Assembly: GCA_910588425.1 (NCBI GenBank)
Contig: CAJUPM010000003.1
Location: 91,219 to 155,218, forward strand
DNA length: 64,000 nucleotides
DNA from: an uncultured Christensenellaceae bacterium
GTDB lineage: Bacteria; Bacillota; Clostridia; Christensenellales; Christensenellaceae
Direction: 5' to 3'
Positions 7,717-15,697 of the stretch are shown piece after piece (the first letter of the stretch is position 1; every line of letters begins with the position of its first letter). The notes beneath the pieces are model-generated. The model worked only from the letters and a program-made list of their open reading frames with translations, made no database searches and was not told the origin of the DNA. A program made the translations under genes and the position numbers.

Positions 7717-10359
7717 TTAGAGCCAATGCCCATTGGCCCGCTTATAAAAGCGCTTGATGATCTGCGCGCCCAGGCAGTATCCCGCCAGCAGTACGGCCAG
7801 CCAGGGCAGGAAGGCGGCGGGCAGGGCCGCCATATCCAGATAGGCCGCAAAGCCGCCAAAGCCGATGCCAAGGGTCAGCGCCGAGAAGAGCAGGGTGGTG
7901 GCCAGCAGCAGGCCGGCTGGCCTGCTCTGGGCAAAGGGAACCCTCTCTGTGCGGATCATGTGCACCACGAGGATCTGCGAGAGCGTCCCGTAGACGAAGT
8001 TGCCGCATTGGAAGAGCGCGGCGTTCTGCACCGTATTCGCGCCCATGGCCCACCAGAGCACGCCGTAGCAGCAGAGGTCGAAGAGCGAGGAGAGCGGCCC
8101 CATGGAAAACATGAATTTCTGGATACTGGCCGTATCCCACTTATGCGGTGTTTTGAGATAGGAATCGTCCACCCGGTCAAAGGGGATGCCCAGCTGGGCG
8201 AAATCGCAGAGCAGATTCTGGGCCAGAATCTGCACGGGCTTTAAGGGCAGGAAAGGGAAGAGGATACTGGCCAGCACCACGGAGATCATGTTGCCAAAAT
8301 TGCCGCTGGCCGCCATCTTGATGTATTTCATGATGTTGCCAAAGGTTCTGCGCCCTTCCAGCACGCCCTGCTCCAAAACCATCAGATCCTTTTTCATCAG
8401 GATGATATCTGCCGTCTCTTTGGCGATATCCACGGCGCTGTCCACCGAGATGCCGACGTCGCTCTGGCGCATGGCCAGGGTGTCGTTGATGCCGTCGCCC
8501 ATGTAGCCCACAGTGTGCCCATTCGCTTGAAACGCGGCTACAACCCGCTGTTTCTGCGCTGGGGAGAGCTTGGAGAACAGGCAGCATTCCCGCACGGCCT
8601 TGCAAAGAGCCTTGTCGCTCATGGCCTCCACGTCCACCCCCGTCAGGCAGTGATCTGTATCCACGCCGACTTTGCCGCAGACTTTGACGGCCACGCCCTC
8701 GCTGTCTCCCGTTAAGACTACGACTTTGACGCCGTGCTCCTGGAGCGCGGTGATGGCCTGGGCGGCGCTCTGCTTGGGCGGGTCTAAAAAGCCGATAAAT
8801 CCCAGCAGAACCATGTCCTTTTCGTCGCTGGTATCAAACGCGCCTGCCTCGCGGATCTCGTTTTTCTGAGCCACGGCCAGCATACGCAGGCCATCGAAGT
8901 TGTGCTTCGCATAAACCTGCTGAGCCAGCGCGCGGTGCGCATCGTCCAGCGGGCGGATCTCGCCGCCGAAATCCGCATACGAGCAGATGGCCAGCACTTC
9001 CTCCACGGCTCCCTTGGTGATGAGCTGGCGCTTGCCGGCGGAATCTTCTAGGACGACGCTCATGCGGCGGCGGGAGAAATCGAAAGGAATCTCGTCCACA
9101 TGCCGGTATTCCTCCAGCAGGCCGCCCAGCCCGTTTTTCTTGGCCCGCTCGATGACGGCCACATCGATGAGGTTTTTCAACCCCGTCTGGAAGTAGCTGT
9201 TCAAAAAGGCGTGGCGCAGCACACGCTGGTCGTCGTCGCCGTTCAAATCCATGTATTTTTCCAGGACGATCTTGTCCTCGGTCAGCGTGCCCGTCTTGTC
9301 CGTGCAGAGCACGTCCATCTCGCCGAACGTCTGAATGGCGGAAAGCGTTTTGACGATAGTCTCGTGCTTTGCCATGTTGACGGCGCCCTTGGCCAGCGTA
9401 GACGTCATGATGACGGGCAGCATCTCGGGCGTCAGCCCGACTGCGATGCTCACGGCAAAGAGCAGGGCGTTGCCCCAGTCGTTTTTGAAAAAGCCGTTGA
9501 TGAGGAAAATCACGGGCACCATGATGAGCATGAAGCGCAGCAGCAGCTTGCTCACCGAATCCACGCCCTGCTCGAAGCTGTTCTTGGCCCGGTCGCCCGA
9601 GAGCGCCTTGGCCATGGAGCCGAAATACGTCTCGCCGCCCGTGGCCACGACCACCGCCGTGGCGCTGCCGCTGACCATGTTGCTGCCCATAAAGCCCAGG
9701 TTTGCAATATCTGTCAGCGCGTCCGTCCCGCCCTTGGGCTTGCTGAATTTTTCCACCGGGCTGGATTCCCCGGTCAGCGCAGACTGAGCCACGAAGGCGT
9801 CTTTGGCCGAGAGGAACAGCACATCGCCGGGCAGCATATCCCCGGCCGAGAGCCGCACGATATCCCCCGGGACGATTTGCGCCATATTAAGCTCGGTATA
9901 GACGCCGTTGCGCAGCACATCCGCCTTGTTGGAAATCATGGCCGAGAGCTTGGCGGCGGCCGCAGAGCTGCGCTCGCTCTGGATGAACGAGATGACGCTG
10001 GAAGTCAGCACCAGCCCGATGATGACAAGTACCGTCGCCCAGTCCGGCCGGGCCGAGAGCATGACGTCCGTGATAAACGTAATCGCGGCAACGAGAAACA
10101 GAACGATGTTGAAGGGGTTGATAAACGCCTCTGTCAGCCGGGAGAGAAAGCTGCTCTGCTCGCCGGATGCGATGACGTTCTCGCCGAATTCCTCCAATCG
10201 CTCCTCGGCCTGCTCGTCCGTCAGGCCGGAATGCAGGGTAATAAGGGAGGAGAGCGCGTCGTCCGTGGGCAGGTATGCCAGGCGCCGGAGCCTTGCTTCG
10301 CTCTCGCTTCTCTTTTGCTGCATGGATGCTCTATCTACTTTTTTTCGAAATAAACTCAT
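7717..10359 (-). CDS. mgtA: Magnesium-importing P-type ATPase
   Basis: P3B-type ATPase that drives Mg2+ into the cell. The 880-residue protein has the cation-ATPase N-terminal domain, about ten membrane helices, the actuator TGES loop (ALTGESSPVEK), the phosphorylated Asp in CTDKTGTLTED, and the hinge motif MGDGINDTLAMRQSDVGIS. The assignment to the Mg2+ group rests on overall similarity to MgtA/MgtB (long basic N-terminus, GLKNLIDVAVIE) and on the M-box riboswitch upstream. The ATG at 10359 is preferred, with AAAGGA nine bases before it; an ATG at 10377 would add six residues. It is monocistronic. Confidence 0.92.
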   Translation of the reverse strand: MSLFRKKVDRASMQQKRSESEARLRRLAYLPTDDALSSLITLHSGLTDEQAEERLEEFGENVIASGEQSSFLSRLTEAFINPFNIVLFLVAAITFITDVMLSARPDWATVLVIIGLVLTSSVISFIQSERSSAAAAKLSAMISNKADVLRNGVYTELNMAQIVPGDIVRLSAGDMLPGDVLFLSAKDAFVAQSALTGESSPVEKFSKPKGGTDALTDIANLGFMGSNMVSGSATAVVVATGGETYFGSMAKALSGDRAKNSFEQGVDSVSKLLLRFMLIMVPVIFLINGFFKNDWGNALLFAVSIAVGLTPEMLPVIMTSTLAKGAVNMAKHETIVKTLSAIQTFGEMDVLCTDKTGTLTEDKIVLEKYMDLNGDDDQRVLRHAFLNSYFQTGLKNLIDVAVIERAKKNGLGGLLEEYRHVDEIPFDFSRRRMSVVLEDSAGKRQLITKGAVEEVLAICSYADFGGEIRPLDDAHRALAQQVYAKHNFDGLRMLAVAQKNEIREAGAFDTSDEKDMVLLGFIGFLDPPKQSAAQAITALQEHGVKVVVLTGDSEGVAVKVCGKVGVDTDHCLTGVDVEAMSDKALCKAVRECCLFSKLSPAQKQRVVAAFQANGHTVGYMGDGINDTLAMRQSDVGISVDSAVDIAKETADIILMKKDLMVLEQGVLEGRRTFGNIMKYIKMAASGNFGNMISVVLASILFPFLPLKPVQILAQNLLCDFAQLGIPFDRVDDSYLKTPHKWDTASIQKFMFSMGPLSSLFDLCCYGVLWWAMGANTVQNAALFQCGNFVYGTLSQILVVHMIRTERVPFAQSRPAGLLLATTLLFSALTLGIGFGGFAAYLDMAALPAAFLPWLAVLLAGYCLGAQIIKRFYKRANGHWL

Positions 10360-10426
10360 GCGTTTCAATCCTTTCATACTAGTTTTTGCAATGGACAACT
10401 AAATATGAACAGGACAGAAGAACATG

Positions 10427-10537
10427 CTAGCTAAAAATGCCGAGGGAGAACAATGGCAAGGGCACATCGTCGTCGCTTTGCAGCAAGGTAAGCAGGCAGT
10501 TTCCACTGTGGCTGTTCCGCATACTGTGGCTTATCAT
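10427..10537 (-). CDS. Small leader ORF in mgtA 5' region (36 aa)
   Basis: A 36-codon ORF lies between the M-box terminator and mgtA. Its ATG follows a near-perfect GGAGGTGAGAAC site, stronger than the one before mgtA itself. The peptide starts MISHSMRNSHS, has a hydrophobic LLTLL stretch, then SDDDVPLPLF and ends SLGIFS. A run of three Asp followed by alternating prolines recalls MgtL of Salmonella/E. coli, whose acidic/proline N-terminus destabilises the ribosome at low Mg2+. A role as a second Mg2+ sensor is inference; it could also be an ordinary small protein. I do not recognise a named family. Confidence 0.6.
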   Translation of the reverse strand: MISHSMRNSHSGNCLLTLLQSDDDVPLPLFSLGIFS

Positions 10538-10560
10538 GTTCTCACCTCCATTCAAAATTG

Positions 10561-10592
10561 CAAAATAAAAGCCTTCGCGCGATGGCAAAGGC
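10561..10592 (-). terminator. M-box expression-platform terminator
   Basis: Minus-strand hairpin GCCTT...AAGGC (10571-10592) followed by TTTTATTTT. Its loop contains CCATCG (complement of 10580-10585), which can pair with CGATGG (complement of 10611-10616) just after the aptamer, giving an antiterminator when Mg2+ is low. Confidence 0.75.
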
Positions 10593-10610
10593 ACAATAAC
10601 CGACCAGAAC

Positions 10611-10750
10611 CATCGTCCGAGTTTTAGCTCATAGGGGCAATGAAACTGCGTTAGAGCACGCCTTGCATCGACATGCTCTGCTCACCAGCTATTGATGTCT
10701 CCATCAGGTCACGGCAGCAGCCCGTATCCGCTATGTAGCCTCACCTACCG
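10611..10750 (-). ncRNA. M-box (ykoK) Mg2+ riboswitch
   Basis: On the minus strand the conserved M-box 5' core TAGGTGAGGCT is followed by a GGATACGGGCTGCTGCC segment, a GATGGAGACATCAAT hairpin, a variable stem with AGAGCA/TGCTCT, and the 3' closing strand TATGAGCTAAAACTC. Order and spacing match the M-box class that senses Mg2+ and turns off Mg2+ transporters. It sits directly downstream of a strong promoter and upstream of a terminator and mgtA. A covariance-model search would settle boundaries. Confidence 0.85.
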
Positions 10751-10766
10751 ATTTCGGTATATTTAA

Positions 10767-10795
10767 AGCATAGCTCATTTTAGGAGCGCTGTCAA
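10767..10795 (-). promoter_or_regulatory. mgtA promoter
   Basis: Minus-strand TTGACA (10790-10795), 17-base spacer, TATGCT (10767-10772). It places the transcript start at about 10760, immediately before the M-box and about 400 bases before mgtA. Confidence 0.8.
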
Positions 10796-10831
10796 TCGCC
10801 TGAAAAATTTTTTTGGCCGGGGAGCGCGCTC

Positions 10832-10860
10832 TGGGCAAAGCCAGCGCGGCGTGGTATGAT
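10832..10860 (+). promoter_or_regulatory. Promoter of nitroreductase gene
   Basis: Extended -10 TGGTATGAT (TATGAT at 10855-10860) with a weak -35-like TGGGCA 17 bases upstream; the RBS and ATG follow within 25 bases. Confidence 0.5.
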
Positions 10861-10881
10861 AAGAAAAAAGGAGGGGTTATC

Positions 10882-11403
10882 ATGGAATTTTTAGAACTCG
10901 CAAAAAAGCGGTATTCCGTCCGCAGTTTTTCCAAAAAGCCGGTGGAGCCGGAGAAGCTGGCGGCGGTTTTGCAGGCAGGCCGGCTGGCGCCCACGGCGAC
11001 CAACGCCCAGCCCCAGCGCATTTTGGTTCTGCAAGGCCAGGAGGAGATGCAAAAGCTCGCCGAGTGCACCAAATTCACCTTCGATGCGCCCATGGCGCTG
11101 GTGGTCTGCGCGGATCAAGAGCAGGCCTGGGTGCGCGGGCATGACGGCAAGAACCACGCGGAAATCGACGCCTGCATCGTCGCCACGCATATGATGCTGG
11201 CCGCGGCAGAGCTTGGCCTTGGGAGCACTTGGGTGGGCGTATTTCAGCCGGAACGCGTCGCCCAAACATTCGGCGCCCCGGAAAACTTTGTCATCACGGC
11301 CATTTTGCCCATGGGCTACCCGGCAGAGGATGCGAAGCCCAGCGACAGGCACGAAAAGAGAAAGCCGCTGGAAGAGACGGTCTGCTACCACTCGTTTTCC
11401 TAG
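10882..11403 (+). CDS. Nitroreductase family protein
   Basis: FMN-dependent NAD(P)H oxidoreductase fold of 173 residues. The N-terminus MEFLELAKKRYSVRSFSKKPV holds the FMN-phosphate-binding RYSVRSF motif, and APTATNAQPQR (about 36-46) and GLGSTWVG (about 113-120) are typical. The ATG at 10882 follows AAAAAAGGAGGGG; an upstream in-frame ATG has no such site. Single gene between two terminators. The physiological substrate cannot be told from sequence. Confidence 0.88.
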   Translation: MEFLELAKKRYSVRSFSKKPVEPEKLAAVLQAGRLAPTATNAQPQRILVLQGQEEMQKLAECTKFTFDAPMALVVCADQEQAWVRGHDGKNHAEIDACIVATHMMLAAAELGLGSTWVGVFQPERVAQTFGAPENFVITAILPMGYPAEDAKPSDRHEKRKPLEETVCYHSFS

Positions 11404-11416
11404 GAAAGCGCAGAAA

Positions 11417-11445
11417 AGCAGCGCGGGAATGCCGCGCTGCTTTTT
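11417..11445 (+). terminator. Terminator after nitroreductase
   Basis: Ten-base-pair stem AGCAGCGCGG / CCGCGCTGCT with a 5-base loop and TTTTTG, 14 bases after the stop. The region 11446-11616 behind it holds no gene I can support. Confidence 0.85.
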
Positions 11446-11616
11446 GTGCGGTCATTAGAGAAAGGAATCTGTGTTGGCGTGTTCGATAAGCTGTGAGACG
11501 ATATACTGAAAATTCATAGCAGACTGAATTTTTGAGAGATGCAGCCGGGTATGAAAGCCGGCTGGCGTCTGAAAATCTAAAACGCCATAGCGGCAGATAT
11601 CTTGAATTTCCCCTAC

Positions 11617-11644
11617 AAAAAAGAGCCGCGGAATCTTCCGCGGC
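11617..11644 (-). terminator. Terminator after CNNM-family gene
   Basis: Minus-strand stem GCCGCGG / CCGCGGC followed by TCTTTTTT, about 20 bases past the stop of the CNNM/CBS gene. Confidence 0.85.
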
Positions 11645-11665
11645 CCCTGTTTTGCCGGTGAAAGG

Positions 11666-13024
11666 CTATTTTTCTTCTTCGGCCGATTCACTCTGCCCGA
11701 GTTTGGAGACGACCGCCCACTCGATGCGGCGATCTTTGATCTCCTGCACCTCGATATGCAGGCCCGCAATATCCAGCGCAGGCGTGCTGCCATCCTCCGG
11801 AACGGCGCTGAGAGAATCCAAAATCATGCCGCCCAGGGTGTCGTATTCATCGTCCTCCGGGAGATCTATGCCAAGCGCTTCGGCGATGCTCTCGATATCC
11901 GTGCTGCCGGCGATGCGCCAGCGGTTTTCTCCCAACGGGAGAATTTCCGTCTCGTCCATCGGGTCAAACTCGTCGTAAATATTGCCGACGATCTGCTCCA
12001 GCAGGTCTTCCATGGTAACAAGGCCGCTGGTGCCGCCGTATTCGTCGACCACGATGGCCATATGCGTTTTGGTGTTCTGCATATTGCGGAATAAAATATC
12101 CGTCTGCACTGATTCGGGCACGAAGTAGGCCGGGCGCAGCAGCTCTGCCAGGGGCAGCGGCTGCTCCTTCTGCGCGTTGATCAGATAATCCCGGGTATTG
12201 AGAATCCCCTTCACGTCATCTGCATCTTCCTCGCAGACCGGGAAACGCGAAAGGCCGGTTTCCTCGATGCGCGCCAGAATCTGCTCGGGGCTGTCGTCCA
12301 GCCAGATGACTTCCATATCCGTGCGGTGGATCATGATATCCTCGGCAGACTGGTTGTTGAACTCGAAAATATTTTCGATCATCTCTTTCTCACCGGCCTC
12401 GATGGCGCCTTTCTCTTCGCCGATATCCACCATCATGCGGATCTCGTCTTCCGAGACTTCTTCCTCCTCCGCGTTCGGGTCGATGCCGAACAGGCGAAGC
12501 AGGCCATTGGTCGAGACTGTGAGCAGCCAGGTGATGGGGCGCAGGAAGGCCGCGAAGAAAGTGACAACGCCGCAGGCAAACCGTGCGACGCCCTCGGGCT
12601 TTTTCATGGCGATGCGCTTGGGAACAAGCTCACCCAGCACGAGCGTGAAATAAGACAGGATAATGGTGATCACGATGACCGCCAAAGTATTGAGCGTTTT
12701 TTCGGAAATCCCTGTCACTTGCAAATCGTCCACAAGCCATCTGGTGATGGGCCCGGCAAAACTATCCGCAGCAAATGCGGAGCCCAAAAAGCCGGCCAGT
12801 GTGATCGCGATCTGGATGGTGGATAAAAACTGCGTGGGCTGCTCGACGATGCGCAGAAGCCGCTTGCTTTTCTTATCCCCTGCCTCCGCATCCCGGCGCA
12901 GGCGGTTTTCGTTGAGCGAAACCACGGCCAGCTCGGTGGCGGCAAAGAACGCGTTGACTAGAATGAGAACAAATTGCAGAATAAGTTGAGGCCATATAGG
13001 GTCAGGCGACAAAGGATCTGACAA
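11666..13024 (-). CDS. CNNM/HlyC-CorC family membrane protein with CBS pair
   Basis: Membrane protein of the CNNM (DUF21) family, members of which are linked to Mg2+/cation efflux. Order: DUF21 membrane domain (about residues 10-195, three or four helices), CBS pair (about 215-335, with PESVQTDILFRNMQNTKTH..VVDEYGGTSGLVT), and the C-terminal CorC/HlyC domain (about 355-440). I prefer a TTG start at 13024 because AAAGGGGG precedes it; an ATG at 13126 would add 34 polar residues and lies across the promoter region. The result is 452 residues. It is a single transcription unit; function beyond the family is unknown. Confidence 0.85.
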   Translation of the reverse strand: MSDPLSPDPIWPQLILQFVLILVNAFFAATELAVVSLNENRLRRDAEAGDKKSKRLLRIVEQPTQFLSTIQIAITLAGFLGSAFAADSFAGPITRWLVDDLQVTGISEKTLNTLAVIVITIILSYFTLVLGELVPKRIAMKKPEGVARFACGVVTFFAAFLRPITWLLTVSTNGLLRLFGIDPNAEEEEVSEDEIRMMVDIGEEKGAIEAGEKEMIENIFEFNNQSAEDIMIHRTDMEVIWLDDSPEQILARIEETGLSRFPVCEEDADDVKGILNTRDYLINAQKEQPLPLAELLRPAYFVPESVQTDILFRNMQNTKTHMAIVVDEYGGTSGLVTMEDLLEQIVGNIYDEFDPMDETEILPLGENRWRIAGSTDIESIAEALGIDLPEDDEYDTLGGMILDSLSAVPEDGSTPALDIAGLHIEVQEIKDRRIEWAVVSKLGQSESAEEEK

Positions 13025-13088
13025 AGAGTATTCCCCCTTTAAAATAGTAAAATATTTCTCTGATGCGTTTACACAGAGATTAGCACTT

Positions 13089-13100
13089 ATTATACCATAA
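13089..13100 (-). promoter_or_regulatory. Extended -10 promoter of CNNM gene
   Basis: Minus-strand TGGTATAAT (TATAAT at 13089-13094) with no good -35. It lies downstream of the alternative ATG at 13126, which supports the later TTG start. Confidence 0.6.
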
Positions 13101-13118
13101 TTTTTGTGAAAGTACAGC

Positions 13119-13146
13119 AAAATCACCGCGTTCCAGCGGTGATTTT
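13119..13146 (-). terminator. Terminator after ABC transporter operon
   Basis: Eleven-base stem AAAATCACCGC / GCGGTGATTTT, 13 bases past the ABC ATPase stop, ending the amino acid transporter operon. Confidence 0.8.
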
Positions 13147-13159
13147 AAAGCGAAAAGAA

Positions 13160-13921
13160 TCAAATTTCCTCGAATTTCTGTAAAAACTGCATCATACGCG
13201 CGCTTTTGCCCTCGCCCAGCACTTTTTCTGGGCTGCCTTCGGCCGCCACAATGCCGCCATCCAAAAAAAGGATGCGATCTGCGACGCTTTTGGCAAATGC
13301 CATCTCGTGCGTAACGATGACCATGGTCATCTTTTCCTTGGCCAGCTCCCGGATGACTTTCAAAATCTCGCCCGTCAGCTCGGGATCCAGGGCGGAGGTG
13401 GGCTCGTCGAAAAAGAGGATTTCCGGCTCCAGCGCCATTGCCCGGGCAATGGCTACCCGCTGTTTTTGGCCGCCTGAGAGCTGGCAGGGGTAGGCATCGG
13501 CCTTCTCGGCCAGGCCGACTTTTTGCAGCAGCGCCCGGGCCTTTTGCTCGGCCTGCTCTCTGCTTTGCCCGGCCACGCGGATGGGGGCAGCTGTGATGTT
13601 TTCCAGCACGGAAAGGTGCGGAAAGAGGTTGAAATTCTGAAAAACCAGGCCGGTTTTGCGCTGAAGCACCCTAAGAGTCTTTTTCTCGGCATAGACGGCA
13701 GGGCTGCCCTGAGCCAGCACCTGATCGCAGATTTCGATGCTGCCTGAATCGATGGTCTCCAGCATGAGCGCACAGCGCAGCAGCGTGGATTTGCCCGAGC
13801 CGGAAGGGCCGATGATGGCGACGATTTCGCCCCGATCGACGCAGAGGCTGACGCCCTTTAATACGGCGGTATCCCCAAAGCGCTTGGTGATATTTTGCAT
13901 GGAAAGAAGCGGCTTTTTCAT
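13160..13921 (-). CDS. Polar amino acid ABC transporter, ATP-binding protein
   Basis: Cytoplasmic ATPase of a polar amino acid importer, 253 residues. Walker A GPSGSGKST, signature LSGGQKQR, Walker B ILFFDEPTSALDPE and the H-loop VTHE are all present. The ATG at 13921 is preferred, following GTGAGG; a GTG at 13933 overlapping the permease stop would add four residues. It forms an operon with the permease and the permuted binding protein upstream. A shared control box with the his operon suggests histidine or a related basic amino acid as substrate (inference). Confidence 0.92.
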   Translation of the reverse strand: MKKPLLSMQNITKRFGDTAVLKGVSLCVDRGEIVAIIGPSGSGKSTLLRCALMLETIDSGSIEICDQVLAQGSPAVYAEKKTLRVLQRKTGLVFQNFNLFPHLSVLENITAAPIRVAGQSREQAEQKARALLQKVGLAEKADAYPCQLSGGQKQRVAIARAMALEPEILFFDEPTSALDPELTGEILKVIRELAKEKMTMVIVTHEMAFAKSVADRILFLDGGIVAAEGSPEKVLGEGKSARMMQFLQKFEEI

Positions 13922-13929
13922 AAAAAACC

Positions 13930-14580
13930 TCACTTATAATAGGAAAGCTTGCGGCTGAGATAGGAGAAGCCCAGGGAGACAATGCCGTTCATGGCGAAAT
14001 AGAAAATTCCGGCGATGATGATGGGCAAAGTGGAAAAATTGCCCGAGGCAGAGGTATTTGCCAGGCGGAAGATCTCCGCGACGCCAATGGTCTGCGCCAG
14101 AGCCGTATCCTTGACCAGCGTCATAAACTCGTTGCCCATGGAAGGCAAGATAATCTTGACAACCTGGGGCAGCGTGATGCGGAAAAACGTCTGCATCTTG
14201 CCAAACCCCAGCACTTTGGCGGCTTCTATCTGCCCGGGATCAATGGCCTGAATGCCGCCCCGGAAAATCTCGGCGAAATACGCGGCATAGTTGATGGAAA
14301 AGGCCAGGATGGCCGCCCAAAAGCGCGGCAGGCCGATGCCCAGCAGATCCGGCGGGACGAAATAGAAGAAGATGAGCTGCAGGATGAGGGGCGTCCCCCG
14401 GATGATGAGCAGAAAACTCTCCATTGGGACGCGCACCCATTTGCGGCGCGACATGCGGGCGGCCGCAAACACCAGGCCCAGGGGCAGGGAGAAGAGCAGC
14501 GTCAGAAAGAAAACCTCCAGCGTAACGACGGAGGCATCCAGCATATTGAGAAGAAAGGTTTGCAGTGCTTGGCCAGACAT
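13930..14580 (-). CDS. Polar amino acid ABC transporter, permease
   Basis: Membrane subunit of the HisM/GlnP family, 216 residues with about five helices. The N-terminal TM domain signature (SVVTLEVFFLTLLFSLPLG) and the EAA-loop (EIFRGGIQAIDPGQIEAAKVLG) that contacts the ATPase are clear. Only one permease gene is present, so it probably works as a homodimer. A GC-rich hairpin with T run separates it from the binding-protein gene upstream, which would lower its expression relative to the binding protein. Confidence 0.93.
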   Translation of the reverse strand: MSGQALQTFLLNMLDASVVTLEVFFLTLLFSLPLGLVFAAARMSRRKWVRVPMESFLLIIRGTPLILQLIFFYFVPPDLLGIGLPRFWAAILAFSINYAAYFAEIFRGGIQAIDPGQIEAAKVLGFGKMQTFFRITLPQVVKIILPSMGNEFMTLVKDTALAQTIGVAEIFRLANTSASGNFSTLPIIIAGIFYFAMNGIVSLGFSYLSRKLSYYK

Positions 14581-14602
14581 AAGCGCTCCTTTTCAAAAAT
14601 AA

Positions 14603-14626
14603 GGCGGGAAGCCGGAGCCGCCCGCC
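14603..14626 (-). terminator. Intercistronic hairpin between binding protein and permease
   Basis: Stem GGCGGG / CCCGCC followed by TTATTTTT on the minus strand. It probably acts as a leaky terminator or RNA stabiliser, a common way to make more binding protein than membrane subunits. Confidence 0.6.
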
Positions 14627-14638
14627 GTTTTTACTTCG

Positions 14639-15496
14639 CTATTCCTGCGCCGCAGGGTTTGCGATATAGTAGTTTGCCACGACTTCATCCATCAAAACGG
14701 CATCTGCACCGCCCGAGGAGAGGTCGAACATGGCCAGAACATAGGTATCCACTTCCACAGCCGCGCCGCCCTTGAGGCTCGCAGCCAGATCCGGGAATTC
14801 TGCCAGCGCATCTACGGCAGTGGAGCCGCCTTGCAGAACCAGCGTCTTGCCAGCCAAATCCTCGGCGGTTTTCAGGCCCTTATCGTAGAGCTTCTGTGTG
14901 GTTACGATGACCTGGCGGTTTTGCAGATAGGGCATGGAGAGGCAGAGCTGCTCCTGGCGCTCGGGGTTGATGGAGAAGCCATTCCAGATGCAGTCGATAT
15001 TGCCGGAATTGATTTCTTTCTCCTTTGCCGTCCAGCTGATGGGCTGGAGCACCAGCTCAACGCCCAGACGCTTGCAGACCTCCGTCGCCACGTCAATATC
15101 GTAGCCGACGATGTCGTTGTTTTCATCGCGGTAGCCCATGGGCGGGAAGGAATCATCTAGCCCGAGGACAAATTTGCCTCTCTCCTGGAGCTTAGACAGG
15201 GAATCATCGGTGGCATCCGCCGTAACCAGCGAGGCATCCACGATGCTCACTTCCTTGCCAAACCACTTTTCATCGATTTTGGCCAGCGTGCCGTCTTCCT
15301 TCATCTCGACCAGCGCCTTTTCTACGGCCTGGCAGAGCGCCTTATCCTCTTTGCGGAAGCCGATGGCAAACTGCTCTTCTGCCAGAGGCTCGGAGAGGAC
15401 GACGTATCCCGCGTCTTTCTTTGAGCAGGAAGTCAGGCAAAGGGCGAGCAGCAACAGCGCCGCCATCAAAATCAAAGTAACTCTCTTCTTCATCAT
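14639..15496 (-). CDS. Amino acid ABC transporter binding lipoprotein, circularly permuted
   Basis: Extracellular lipid-anchored solute-binding protein (SBP_bac_3 family), 285 residues with signal peptide and lipobox LTSC (Cys24). The order of the domain is unusual. Residues 31-83 (YVVLSEPLAEEQFAIGFRK to DEKWFGKEV) correspond to what is normally the very C-terminus of this family; the usual N-terminus (FVLGLDDSFPPMGYRDENN) begins only at about residue 109. The protein then ends at DEVVANYYIANP, exactly where the displaced segment would normally follow. The mature length (about 260) fits one complete domain, so this is a circular permutation rather than a truncation. GGAGAAAG precedes the start. 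Confidence 0.88.
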   Translation of the reverse strand: MMKKRVTLILMAALLLLALCLTSCSKKDAGYVVLSEPLAEEQFAIGFRKEDKALCQAVEKALVEMKEDGTLAKIDEKWFGKEVSIVDASLVTADATDDSLSKLQERGKFVLGLDDSFPPMGYRDENNDIVGYDIDVATEVCKRLGVELVLQPISWTAKEKEINSGNIDCIWNGFSINPERQEQLCLSMPYLQNRQVIVTTQKLYDKGLKTAEDLAGKTLVLQGGSTAVDALAEFPDLAASLKGGAAVEVDTYVLAMFDLSSGGADAVLMDEVVANYYIANPAAQE

Positions 15497-15556
15497 TCTT
15501 TCTCCAATCTAAATCATTCTTCGCCGAAATACTTCGGGTAAATTCCAAGGACGAAT

Positions 15557-15585
15557 ATTATACTAGCATAGTAGCGTAGTAAAGT
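15557..15585 (-). promoter_or_regulatory. Promoter and operator-like boxes of the ABC transporter
   Basis: Minus-strand -10 TATAAT (15557-15562) with a poor -35. The spacer is filled by TACTA/TAGTA units every 8 bases on the plus strand (15561-15565, 15569-15573, 15577-15581). TAGTAGCGTAGTA (15569-15581) matches 12 of 13 bases of the box in the his leader, so a repressor bound here would block the promoter. Confidence 0.6.
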
Positions 15586-15680
15586 AAAGAGAAATCTTAA
15601 CAAAATATTCGGTTTTGCGCGGCAATTTGCCAGGGCGCACTTTTCGCGCTGCGGCAGCCAGGCATTTTGCCAAGAAAAAA

Positions 15681-15697
15681 AGCGCTGTATCAGCGCT
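15681..15697 (-). terminator. Terminator at end of zinc-ribbon gene
   Basis: Stem AGCGCTG / CAGCGCT with a TAT/ATA loop, followed by TTTTTTT on the minus strand. The stop codon of the small gene lies inside the hairpin. Confidence 0.75.

Noticed and set aside
11455..11620. Protein-like open frame on the minus strand behind the CNNM terminator, ending HANTDSFL
   Set aside because: It reads smoothly but begins inside a terminator, has no start codon with a ribosome site in frame, and resembles no family; at most a remnant.
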